This document shows, piece after piece, positions 1 to 5,262 of a DNA stretch of 5,262 nt (its first letter is position 1; each line of letters opens with the position of its first letter). Origin of the DNA: Limnohabitans sp. (lineage in GTDB: Bacteria; Planctomycetota; Phycisphaerae; Phycisphaerales; SM1A02). The notes under the pieces were generated by a model. That model was not told the DNA's origin, did no database searches, and was given only the letters and a program-made list of their open reading frames with translations. Position numbers and translations under genes: made by a program. The stretch is taken from contig JASGCF010000244.1 in assembly GCA_030054275.1 (NCBI GenBank), positions 1-5,262 of the forward strand, in the 5' to 3' direction.

Positions 1-830
1 GTCTTGAGCGCCAAGCACAGTTCGTCGTTTTCGACTTCCTTGAGCACTGCCTGAATGCCCTTGTCGTTGACATTGTTGATGTCTTCAAACACGAACATGC
101 GCCGACGAATCTCTTCGACGAGATCAGGATCTTCGCTTTCAACGCCCTGCATAATTGTTCGCTCGGTCGAGCGATCAACGAGATTGAGAATCTCAGCGAC
201 TGTTTCAACGCCGCCGACTTTTTCGCTTGAAGTTCCGATCATGTTCGAGAGACGACTCTCAAGCGCAGCCTCAACTTCACGAATGACTTCAGGGTTCGTC
301 TGCTCCATGTTGGCGACGCGCCGCACCACTTCAATCTGCTTGGCAGGCGGAAGTCCGATGAGAATCTCACTCGCTTTGTGGTGCGGAAGATGCGACACAA
401 TGAGCGCGATGGTCTGCGGATGTTCTTCTTGAATGAAGGTGAGCAGATTCTCGCTCTCGGCTTTCTGTAGAAACGCAAACGGCGTTTTCTGAACTTGCGT
501 TTGAATCTGCTGGATGACCTTCTCCGCAGTCTTCGGATCCAACGAGTTTTTCAGCAGATTCCGCGCGTAATCAAGCCCACCCTCGCGCACATAGCCTTGC
601 GCCATGGCGAGTGAATAGAACTCGCTGATCACCTGCTGTCCAAGTTCCTTCGGCACATCACCGAGTGCCGCCAGCGCGCGCGTAACCTCTTCAACCTGCT
701 CCGTTGGCATCTCCTTGAGGATCGCGCCGGCACTATCTGCGTCAAGCAACAATAAGAGAATGGCGCTCTTGAGCGTGCCGTCGAGCTCATCGGCGGACTT
801 CGGAAGTTTCATGCCTGGGCGATATGCCAT
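1..830 (-). CDS. fliG: Flagellar motor switch protein FliG (C-terminus missing)
   Basis: FliG is the rotor component that sits on the FliF tail, binds FliM and faces the stator, so it both transmits torque and responds to switching. The frame gives 276 residues and runs off the left edge; against a usual length of 330-345 about 60 C-terminal residues are missing. Visible: the N-terminal FliF-binding domain (about 1-110), the middle domain with the EHPQTIALIVSHLP hallmark (136-149) that contacts FliM, the helix and Gly-Gly hinge region ending at GGVETVAEILN (206-216), and the start of the C-terminal domain with MFVFEDI (245-251). The charged torque helix begins near the end of the visible part and cannot be judged fully. 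The ATG at 830 has GAGGAA 5 bases ahead; a second in-frame ATG at 812 is less favoured. Almost certainly co-transcribed with fliF. Confidence 0.96.
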   Translation of the reverse strand, partial: MAYRPGMKLPKSADELDGTLKSAILLLLLDADSAGAILKEMPTEQVEEVTRALAALGDVPKELGQQVISEFYSLAMAQGYVREGGLDYARNLLKNSLDPKTAEKVIQQIQTQVQKTPFAFLQKAESENLLTFIQEEHPQTIALIVSHLPHHKASEILIGLPPAKQIEVVRRVANMEQTNPEVIREVEAALESRLSNMIGTSSEKVGGVETVAEILNLVDRSTERTIMQGVESEDPDLVEEIRRRMFVFEDINNVNDKGIQAVLKEVENDELCLALK

Positions 831-844
831 ATGCGTTCCTCAAG

Positions 845-2518
845 TCACGCGTTGGTGCGCATCCAGCGACGAAGGATGCCAGAGAGTTCTGACGGATCAC
901 GCTGCGCCATGTCATTCAACTGCTCAAGCATTTGTGCGCGACGAAGACTGTCGTCATCAAGCTCCATACCCTCGAGCGCTGGCGTTGCTTCATCTGCTTC
1001 GCCAACCACCTCTGCATCGTCCGACTCAAGTTTCGGCGGAACACCTGCAAGTTCCTCGGGCGTCGGCAATTCTTCGCGCGTCGATGCTTTCCGCGCGATG
1101 TTGAACATGAAGAACAAACTCGCGATCGCCAGCACTCCCAAACCGATCGGCTTCACAAGACCGCCAGCCCCAGAAGTACTTGTGTCGCCACCGCCGAGCA
1201 CCAACTGTCCAAGTCCAGCTGCCATAGACGCCGCGGCAGGTTCTTCCGCAAAGTCGTAGAAGAATCCGACTTCAACCGTGCCTTTCTTGGCCCCATCCAT
1301 GGCATCAGTTGCCGTGAGCGGCTCAACGAGTTTTCGAATGCGAGCGATCTCTTCATCGCGAATCACAGCAAGCGCAGCATCGTCTGGCGCCGATGCGGTC
1401 TGATCTGCGGTCGCTGCAGGATTACGAAGTCGCCAAACCTTCACAAAGTAACTCCAAGGCAAGGCAACTCCGACATCGATCTTCGTTGCGTAACCAGTGC
1501 TGTCTTTCTCGATGAATTGGCTGCCCGGAATCGCAGATTGATACTTGCTCTCAACACGCTCTGTCGCCGTCTGTGCAGCACCTCCACTGGTCGACACGAT
1601 CGACATACCTGTATTGGGAACCGCGCCTGGTTCTCGCGATTGCGGCGCGCCCTTCATCTCAGAGGTCGAGCTTGATTCGCTTACTGGAACAGAGATACCG
1701 TCGCGATACTCCGTCTTCGAAGTCGTGCGCTCGGTCGTCACAACTTGTGGATTGACCGCAATCCGAACACCTTCAATCGAGGCAAGCAACTGCGCGATGC
1801 GTGCCTGTACAGCGTCTGCGATCTTCAGCGTTTGCTCGAGATTTTGACCCGACGCGCCAGCGCGACCAAATGTGGTTCGATAGGCGGTCATGCCATCCGT
1901 GATCGCCACATTTTCAGGCTTCAATCCGGACTGCGTTCCAGCAACCATGGATGCGATCGAGTCGACTTGCTCTTGGCTCAGACTTCCAGAACGCATCACA
2001 ACATTGACCGATGCGGTTTGCACAGTGCGCGATGCGCCGAGTGGAGTCGATGGCTTCGGCGAGATGAACACTTTGGCGGACTTCACATTCCGAAAGCCAG
2101 TGATCGTGGTAGACAACTCATTCTGGAGCGCAATCAGCTTCTTCATCTCCGCCTGACGCGTGGTATCGAACGGACTATCGAGACTCACCAGTCCACCGAA
2201 GTCGAGGCCAGTTTCGTTGCCGTTCCCCTGCTCAGCGAATTGCGCGCGAAGTTCGGCAAGCCGTTCCGAAGGAACCAACAGTTGCCCATCCTTCTCTTCA
2301 AAGCTCACACCGCGCGCAGACAGAAATTGTCGCGCATCCTCGTAACTTGCGGCTTTCACGCCGAAGGGCACCGTGGTCGTACGCGCACTCCACTGCGCAA
2401 CCAAGAAGAGCCCAAGTGCAATGATCACCACAAGGCTGCCAGCGAGCAGTTTCGCCGTGGGCGAGAGCCCTGCCATGCGGGTTCGAATCAGTTCAAGTGC
2501 GTTGCGGATTGCCTGCAC
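845..2518 (-). CDS. fliF: Flagellar MS-ring protein FliF
   Basis: FliF multimerises in the inner membrane to form the MS ring, the platform for the rotor and export gate. The protein has 557 residues, a normal length. Visible: first membrane helix (about 23-41), the YscJ/FliF ring-building domain (about 45-215, including ASVNVVMRSGSLSQEQVDSIASMVAG and GLKPENVAITDG), the FliF C-terminal periplasmic domain (about 230-435) with a Ser/Thr/Gly-rich collar insert (about 266-325), the second membrane helix (about 457-475), and an acidic cytoplasmic tail ending in LNDMAQRDPSELSGILRRWM (534-553), the FliG-binding helix. The start is GTG, supported by a GGAGG site 7 bases ahead; no other start lies between it and the in-frame stop near 2584. 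The collar region and following YFVKVWRLRNP segment differ from enteric FliF. fliG follows 14 bases after the TGA stop. Confidence 0.95.
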   Translation of the reverse strand: MQAIRNALELIRTRMAGLSPTAKLLAGSLVVIIALGLFLVAQWSARTTTVPFGVKAASYEDARQFLSARGVSFEEKDGQLLVPSERLAELRAQFAEQGNGNETGLDFGGLVSLDSPFDTTRQAEMKKLIALQNELSTTITGFRNVKSAKVFISPKPSTPLGASRTVQTASVNVVMRSGSLSQEQVDSIASMVAGTQSGLKPENVAITDGMTAYRTTFGRAGASGQNLEQTLKIADAVQARIAQLLASIEGVRIAVNPQVVTTERTTSKTEYRDGISVPVSESSSTSEMKGAPQSREPGAVPNTGMSIVSTSGGAAQTATERVESKYQSAIPGSQFIEKDSTGYATKIDVGVALPWSYFVKVWRLRNPAATADQTASAPDDAALAVIRDEEIARIRKLVEPLTATDAMDGAKKGTVEVGFFYDFAEEPAAASMAAGLGQLVLGGGDTSTSGAGGLVKPIGLGVLAIASLFFMFNIARKASTREELPTPEELAGVPPKLESDDAEVVGEADEATPALEGMELDDDSLRRAQMLEQLNDMAQRDPSELSGILRRWMRTNA

Positions 2519-2549
2519 GCCGTGGCCTCCATGCCGTTGCGTCTCGGAC

Positions 2550-2569
2550 GCGCTCGTTCGACCGAGCGC
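2550..2569 (-). other. Hairpin in the fliF leader
   Basis: Arms gcgctcg (2550-2556) and cgagcgc (2563-2569) pair perfectly over 7 bases around a 6-base loop. The hairpin ends about 20 bases before the GGAGG ribosome binding site of fliF (2526-2530). It has no following T-run. It could adjust fliF translation or be a symmetric binding site; function is unknown. Between this hairpin and the candidate promoter (2570-2718) I see no other convincing element. Confidence 0.5.
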
Positions 2570-2718
2570 ACTTTCCCCACATCACTGGCGCGGTCGCCAT
2601 CCTGGCGATCCGCATCGGGAGAATCCTCATCGGCAAGGAAGTGTTTCATCCCGCAAAGACTGCGCGGAAGAACTGGCGAATTCTGCCGGGACCGGCGCGC
2701 GACACGCACGGCCCACGC

Positions 2719-2734
2719 GGCACTTCGCGAGCCA
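2719..2734 (-). promoter_or_regulatory. Candidate sigma-54 promoter for fliF-fliG
   Basis: Minus-strand sequence TGGCTCGCGAAGTGCC keeps the invariant GG (-24) and GC (-12) elements with exactly 10 bases between them and matches most of the TGGCACG-N4-TTGCW consensus; the mismatches are T for A in the -24 block and G for T before TGC. It lies 18 bases downstream of the T-run of the terminator and would start transcription near 2708, leaving a leader of about 190 bases before fliF. The sigma-54 activator encoded at 4288-5262 makes this plausible. No upstream enhancer site for the activator was identified. Confidence 0.5.
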
Positions 2735-2752
2735 GACCATGGCGAAGGGATG

Positions 2753-2781
2753 AAAAACAAACCCCGCCAGTGGGCGGGGTT
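2753..2781 (-). terminator. Intrinsic terminator between fliE and fliF
   Basis: On the minus strand a 9-bp perfect stem, aaccccgcc pairing with ggcggggtt around a 4-base loop (2781 down to 2760), is followed directly by TGTTTTT (2759-2753). GC-rich stem plus T-run is the standard Rho-independent signal. On the plus strand the hairpin is followed by gagggaact, so it works only for minus-strand transcription. It should stop, or conditionally attenuate, transcription coming from fliE before fliF. Confidence 0.85.
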
Positions 2782-2930
2782 GAGGGAACTTCGCGATCTT
2801 GTGCGCCGTCGGGCGCAAGCCCAATGACCCCGAAAGGCACGCCTTCATGCGGGTTTGAAGGCAACTTTTGAGGCGGGTGTTCCGGTCTACCTCGCCGTGA
2901 GGCGCGCGGAAACCTTGCACAAACCGCGCG
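2782..2930 (-). other. Hairpin-rich untranslated region after fliE, leading into a terminator
   Basis: This 149-base stretch has no convincing gene. Reading along the minus strand from 2 bases after the fliE stop, it can form: a 7-bp perfect stem (arms 2903-2909 and 2924-2930, cgcgcgg, 14-base loop); a 4-bp cctc/gagg stem (2890-2902); a 7-bp perfect stem (gccttca 2841-2847 with tgaaggc 2856-2862, 8-base loop); and a stem of 8 pairs with a 2-base bulge (2798-2819, loop gtcg). The terminator hairpin follows. The run could be the fliE 3' untranslated region, a stable 3'-derived small RNA, or an attenuator or riboswitch-like leader for fliF. I do not recognise it as a known RNA family; it lacks the core of the common cyclic-di-GMP riboswitch as far as I can judge. 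Confidence 0.45.
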
Positions 2931-2932
2931 AC

Positions 2933-3232
2933 TTACACTCTGACATTCTTCACTTCGTCGTAGGCATCCACGACCTTGTTTCGCAGTGCGAGCAGCATTC
3001 TGAATGCAGAATCCGCCTTTTGCGTGGCGATCATGACACCTTCGATGTCATCGCGCTGACCCGTCAAGAGGTCGTTGGTCGCTTGGGTTGCGTCTTGCTG
3101 CATCTGATTGACCTTGCGCATTTCCTCAAGCAACTCCTGCTTGAAATCGCCGCCATTTCCCGCTGTTTGTGGACGGACGCCAACGCCGGGTTGGGCGTTC
3201 ACGCGCGAGACGATGCCGAGTGGGTCGATCAT
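2933..3232 (-). CDS. fliE: Flagellar hook-basal body complex protein FliE
   Basis: FliE is the small adaptor connecting the MS ring (FliF) to the proximal rod, and among the first substrates exported by the flagellar apparatus. With this start it has 99 residues, within the usual 95-110. The C-terminal family signature is clear: DIEGVMIATQKADSAF (residues 62-77) followed by LALRNKVVDAYDEV (81-94). The N-terminal third is low in conservation and rich in glycine and glutamine, as is common in FliE. An in-frame TTG at 3241 would add three residues, but the AGAGGAA site (3248-3242) touches that TTG. The same site lies 9 bases before the ATG at 3232, which is preferred. The stop is TAA. A hairpin-rich region and a terminator follow, so fliE may be the last gene of the activator-flgB-flgC-fliE transcript. 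Confidence 0.92.
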   Translation of the reverse strand: MIDPLGIVSRVNAQPGVGVRPQTAGNGGDFKQELLEEMRKVNQMQQDATQATNDLLTGQRDDIEGVMIATQKADSAFRMLLALRNKVVDAYDEVKNVRV

Positions 3233-3254
3233 GCCGTGCAATTCCTCTGAGAGA

Positions 3255-3283
3255 TCCGCCTAGCACACGCCGTGCCAGGCGGA
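3255..3283 (-). other. Strong hairpin between flgC and fliE
   Basis: Arms tccgcct (3255-3261) and aggcgga (3277-3283) pair perfectly; after one mismatch, gcac (3263-3266) and gtgc (3272-3275) pair around a 5-base loop. That is 11 pairs in 29 bases, beginning 3 bases after the flgC stop and ending 6 bases before the fliE Shine-Dalgarno site at 3242-3248. It has no T-run on the minus strand, so it is more likely a processing, stability or translation-tuning element than a terminator. Confidence 0.7.
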
Positions 3284-3286
3284 ACG

Positions 3287-3688
3287 CTATCCCAAAATCC
3301 GCAGAGACGATTCGATCATCGACTTGGTGGCCTCGATCGCGGCAAGATTTGCGTCATAACTTCGAGCAGCCAACATGGCGTTGGCCTGCTGGATGGCAGG
3401 ATCAATGTTGGCGTAGCGCACATAGCCCTCTGCGTCGGCGAGTTCGCTCCAAGGCTCCCAGACGCGACGGAAGTCATTCCTCGGCTTGATTTCTGCAACA
3501 TGAACCCCGAGATCTGATCCAGACACCGGATCACCGGATGCGAAGTAGACAACGCGCTCGGAGAACGGCGGCGTGCTGGCGCGTGGATCGACCGGCACAT
3601 CAATATTGGCCATGTTTGCTGCAATCGCATCGAGACGCACGCGGTTGGCAACCAAGGCGGAGGTGGAAATGTCAAGCGATCCGAACAT
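3287..3688 (-). CDS. flgC: Flagellar basal-body rod protein FlgC
   Basis: FlgC is a proximal rod protein that assembles with FlgB and FlgF in the periplasmic axle. It has 133 residues, normal for the family. The N-terminal helix MFGSLDISTSALVANRVRLD leads into the rod motif AANMANID (residues 23-30); the middle has EGYVRYANID (87-96), the conserved GYV-YPNV-like segment; and the C-terminal helix LAARSYDANLAAIEATKSM (106-124) is typical. The usual T-x-GYR continuation after the ANxAN motif is replaced by a proline-rich stretch (VPVDPRASTPP), a divergence from enteric FlgC. The start ATG has GGAGAA 3 bases ahead (GGAG at 5). It follows flgB by an unusually long 164-base spacer containing repeats, and ends with TAG 54 bases before fliE. 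Confidence 0.92.
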   Translation of the reverse strand: MFGSLDISTSALVANRVRLDAIAANMANIDVPVDPRASTPPFSERVVYFASGDPVSGSDLGVHVAEIKPRNDFRRVWEPWSELADAEGYVRYANIDPAIQQANAMLAARSYDANLAAIEATKSMIESSLRILG

Positions 3689-3720
3689 GAGTTCTCCAAA
3701 TCACTCTGGCGCCCGCGACG

Positions 3721-3740
3721 ATCAATCTCTCAAGATTGAT
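3721..3740. repeat. Perfect 8-bp inverted repeat upstream of flgC
   Basis: The arms atcaatct (3721-3728) and agattgat (3733-3740) are exact complements around a 4-base loop (ctca). In the minus-strand transcript this hairpin would sit about 30 bases before the flgC start, just ahead of its ribosome binding site at 3692-3697. There is no T-run after it on either strand, so a terminator is unlikely. It could be an RNA stability or processing hairpin, or a symmetric DNA-binding site. Confidence 0.7.
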
Positions 3741-3767
3741 ACTTGCTGAAATTTGACACTTGCTGAA
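3736..3767. repeat. Tandem 15-base direct repeat with 17-base period
   Basis: On the plus strand ttgatacttgctgaa (3736-3750) and ttgacacttgctgaa (3753-3767) differ at one position out of 15 and are offset by 17 bases. They lie in the spacer between flgB and flgC, adjoining the 8-bp inverted repeat at 3721-3740. The near-identity is directly visible. Whether it is an operator pair, a local duplication or a translation-related element cannot be told from sequence. Confidence 0.75.
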
Positions 3768-3773
3768 GGTTGA

Positions 3774-3802
3774 GGCGCCCTGATCATCGTTCCATCGGCG
3801 CC
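3774..3802. repeat. GGCGCC-containing 8-bp repeat pair in the flgB-flgC spacer
   Basis: The octamer ggcgccct occurs at 3774-3781 and again at 3797-3804. Because ggcgcc is its own complement, the two copies can also pair as a 6-bp hairpin with a loop of about 17 bases. It lies some 50 bases downstream of the flgB stop and has no following T-run on the minus strand, so it does not look like an intrinsic terminator. Possible roles are transcript stabilisation or protein binding; this is weak evidence. Confidence 0.35.
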
Positions 3803-3853
3803 CTTGAGGAAACTCCCAACCACACCCGACTCATTCACGATTTTCACCATTCG

Positions 3854-4279
3854 TTACGGACGCTCGCGAATCGCTGCGTTCATCAAATCAAACTGATTCC
3901 GCATCAGTTGCGATGCCATTCGAAACGCATACACATTTTCCGTCAGCCGCTGCATCATCCGCTCCGCGCTTCGATCGTTTCCGTCGTGAAACACGATGTT
4001 GTCGGCCAAAATCTCGGGCTTGAGTTCCACTCCAGCGGAAGAAAATGTCACCGGCGCAGCATCGTCGAATTGCAGCGACCCCTGCTGATCCACGCTTCCG
4101 GTATCCATTGCATCACGCAGCGCACCTTGGAAAGCTCGAGGGTCAACATCAACGGGTCGAAATCCCGGCGTCTCGGCGTTGGCAAGATTGCCAACGAGTA
4201 ACTTCTGACGCGCAGACATGAACTGCAGCGAGCGCTCAAGCGCTGGGAGCGACGAACCTGTCATGAATCCATCCATCAT
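3854..4279 (-). CDS. flgB: Flagellar basal-body rod protein FlgB
   Basis: FlgB is a proximal rod subunit at the base of the flagellar axle, exported through the flagellar type III apparatus and placed between the FliE/MS ring junction and the other rod proteins. The protein has 141 residues, close to the usual length of about 135-140. The N-terminal rod motif NLANAETPGF is at residues 31-40, and the C-terminal coiled-coil helix (about 103-137, NDRSAERMMQRLTENVYAFR) matches the family. The frame is open upstream to an ATG at 4324, but that would overlap the activator. The ATG at 4279 has a TGAGG site 6 bases ahead and gives a normal N-terminus. A second ATG follows at once (MM). The gene starts 8 bases after the activator stop, so they are probably co-transcribed. 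It ends with TAA. Confidence 0.93.
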   Translation of the reverse strand: MMDGFMTGSSLPALERSLQFMSARQKLLVGNLANAETPGFRPVDVDPRAFQGALRDAMDTGSVDQQGSLQFDDAAPVTFSSAGVELKPEILADNIVFHDGNDRSAERMMQRLTENVYAFRMASQLMRNQFDLMNAAIRERP

Positions 4280-4285
4280 GTTGGA

Positions 4286-4290
4286 CCTCA
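4286..4290 (-). promoter_or_regulatory. flgB ribosome binding site overlapping the activator stop codon
   Basis: Read on the minus strand, the TGA stop of the activator (4290-4288) is the first part of the TGAGG Shine-Dalgarno match, which sits 6 bases before the flgB ATG at 4279. This decides the flgB start and implies that ribosomes finishing the activator help load flgB, so the two are probably translationally coupled. Confidence 0.75.
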
Positions 4291-5262
4291 GAGTTCCGCG
4301 GGAACCAGCAAATCTTCCTTCCACTTCTTCAACTTGAGACCAAGCGTTCGAACGCCGATACCAAGGGCTTTTGCGCTCTTTTGGCGATGTCCACGATTGC
4401 GCTCAAGCGTCGCGACAATCGAGCGACGCTCAATTTCATCAAGCGTCAATGCACCGTCACACACCAAACTCGGAAGTCCGGTGCCATCGCCAGGCGCCTG
4501 CGCAGGCGATGTGTTGGCCCCGCCAATCAACGCGTCCGCTGCATCACCGAATGTCTCAACAATCACTGGCTCAGCGATACCGAGCGCTCGGGAAAGGCGC
4601 GTTGACACGCCACCGGCGTGTGAGATTGCCGAACTTGTCGATGGCGCGACAAGCCATGGTGCAACAAGATCGGCGGGAATGACATCAGAGAATGCAAGCA
4701 CAGCCGCACGCTCGCAGAGATTCTGAAGTTCACGCACATTGCCTGGCCACGCGTATTGCTCGAAGAGCGCCAGTGCGTCTTTCGCAAGCTTTCTGCGCCG
4801 ACCACCTTCGCGATCTGCGACCAGCCCGAGGAAATGCTCGGCCAATTCCGAAACATCACTCAGACGCTCACGCAACGCAGGCATGCGAATCGGCAGCACA
4901 TTCAAGCGGAAGTAGAGGTCGCCACGGAATCGGCCCGCATCCACTTCCTTCGAAAGATCGCGGTTGGTTGTCGCGAGAATGCGCACATCTGCCTTCTGCG
5001 AGACGCTCGAACCAACGCGTTCAAAACTCTTTTCCTGAAGCACGCGCAACAACTTGGCCTGCAAATCAGGCGGAATCTCGCTGATTTCGTCGAGCAGCAG
5101 TGTGCCACCATCTGCAAGTTCGAAGCGTCCCTTGCGAAGTCGATCTGCGCCAGTAAACGCACCTTTCTCATGGCCGAACAACTCGCTCTCAAGGAGCGCT
5201 GATGAGAGCGCTGCGCAATTGATGGCTAAGAACGGCCCTGCAGCGCGCGGACTATTTTCATG
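4288..5262 (-). CDS. Sigma-54-dependent transcriptional activator, probably flagellar (N-terminus missing)
   Basis: Bacterial enhancer-binding protein that uses ATP hydrolysis to remodel sigma-54 RNA polymerase. The reading frame stays open to the window edge, giving 324 residues and a TGA stop; the start, any receiver or sensory domain and the Walker A loop lie outside. Visible in order: the ESELFGHEKGAFTGA segment with the sigma-54-contacting GAFTGA loop (residues 34-39 of the fragment), Walker B TLLLDEI (54-60), sensor I TTN (98-100), the arginine-finger segment FRGDLYFRL (112-120), sensor II WPGNVREL (172-179), a poorly conserved linker of about 70 residues, and a C-terminal Fis-type helix-turn-helix (about 271-315, LGIGVRTLGLKLKKW). 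All catalytic motifs in view are intact. Its position directly ahead of flgB suggests a flagellar class regulator of the FleR/FlrC/FlbD kind. That role is inferred from context; the family call is secure. Confidence 0.95.
   Translation of the reverse strand, partial: HENSPRAAGPFLAINCAALSSALLESELFGHEKGAFTGADRLRKGRFELADGGTLLLDEISEIPPDLQAKLLRVLQEKSFERVGSSVSQKADVRILATTNRDLSKEVDAGRFRGDLYFRLNVLPIRMPALRERLSDVSELAEHFLGLVADREGGRRRKLAKDALALFEQYAWPGNVRELQNLCERAAVLAFSDVIPADLVAPWLVAPSTSSAISHAGGVSTRLSRALGIAEPVIVETFGDAADALIGGANTSPAQAPGDGTGLPSLVCDGALTLDEIERRSIVATLERNRGHRQKSAKALGIGVRTLGLKLKKWKEDLLVPAEL

Noticed and set aside
932..1675. Plus-strand open frame of 247 codons opposite the fliF 3' half
   Set aside because: Antisense to a confidently identified gene, low-complexity Arg/Cys-rich translation and no family resemblance.
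2624..2631. GCCGATGA on the minus strand resembling the sigma-28 -10 element
   Set aside because: No TAAA-like -35 element at the required spacing upstream.
2488..2648. Minus-strand 53-codon frame just upstream of and overlapping the fliF start (begins MKHFLADEDSPDAD)
   Set aside because: No good ribosome binding site, no known family, and it overlaps fliF by 31 bases in another frame. A leader peptide cannot be excluded but there is no positive support.
1745..2827. Long open frame (360 codons) on the plus strand, antisense to fliF
   Set aside because: It overlaps fliF for most of its length, has no recognisable domain, and its composition (rich in Arg, Cys, His, Ser) is that of a reverse-strand shadow of a codon-biased gene. 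It also crosses the terminator and promoter region.
2627..2920. Minus-strand 97- and 72-codon frames in the fliE-fliF spacer
   Set aside because: Both run straight through the intrinsic terminator hairpin and T-run and read as non-coding translation with no domain.
2782..2930. Cyclic-di-GMP (GEMM) riboswitch or tRNA in the fliE-fliF spacer
   Set aside because: The conserved GEMM core and a tRNA cloverleaf with T-loop could not be found; only simple successive hairpins are seen.
3753..3758. TTGACA on the plus strand resembling a sigma-70 -35 box
   Set aside because: No -10 element at 16-18 bases downstream and no plus-strand gene to serve; it is part of the direct repeat.
4280..4324. Extended flgB start at 4324 (15 extra residues)
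   Set aside because: It would overlap the activator C-terminus, and the ATG at 4279 has a well-placed TGAGG site and yields the normal family length.

Overview
The window is a stretch of bacterial chromosome carrying a flagellar basal-body gene cluster. All genes lie on the minus strand, so transcription runs from high to low coordinates. In transcription order they are: the C-terminal part of a sigma-54-dependent activator (cut by the right edge), flgB, flgC, fliE, fliF, and fliG (cut by the left edge). The order flgB-flgC-fliE-fliF-fliG is the classical one for the proximal rod, MS ring and rotor switch. No transposon, phage, CRISPR, tRNA or rRNA sequence was seen.

The organism is a motile bacterium with moderately GC-rich DNA (judged by eye). 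The FliG and FliF sequences, notably a divergent FliF collar region followed by a 'YFVKVWRLRNP' segment, and the Fis-type end of the activator suggest a planctomycete-like lineage (possibly Phycisphaerae). This is an impression from memory of family sequences; a deltaproteobacterial-type source is not excluded.

Layout: the activator (4288-5262) ends only 8 bases before flgB, and the flgB Shine-Dalgarno site overlaps its stop codon. A 164-base spacer with an 8-bp perfect inverted repeat and a 17-base-period direct repeat separates flgB from flgC. A 54-base spacer holding a strong hairpin separates flgC from fliE. The fliE-fliF spacer is the most unusual part. It is 414 bases with no convincing gene. 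It holds a run of GC-rich hairpins starting 2 bases after fliE, a clear intrinsic terminator on the minus strand (2753-2781), a candidate sigma-54 promoter just below it (2719-2734), and another hairpin ahead of a GTG-initiated fliF. fliF and fliG are 14 bases apart and probably co-transcribed.

Working together: FliF forms the MS ring in the inner membrane, FliG mounts on its cytoplasmic tail as the rotor, FliE joins ring to rod, and FlgB and FlgC build the proximal rod. The activator probably switches on sigma-54 flagellar promoters, and the site ahead of fliF is a plausible target. The main point beyond ordinary annotation is that a normally continuous operon appears to be divided by terminator plus promoter between fliE and fliF.
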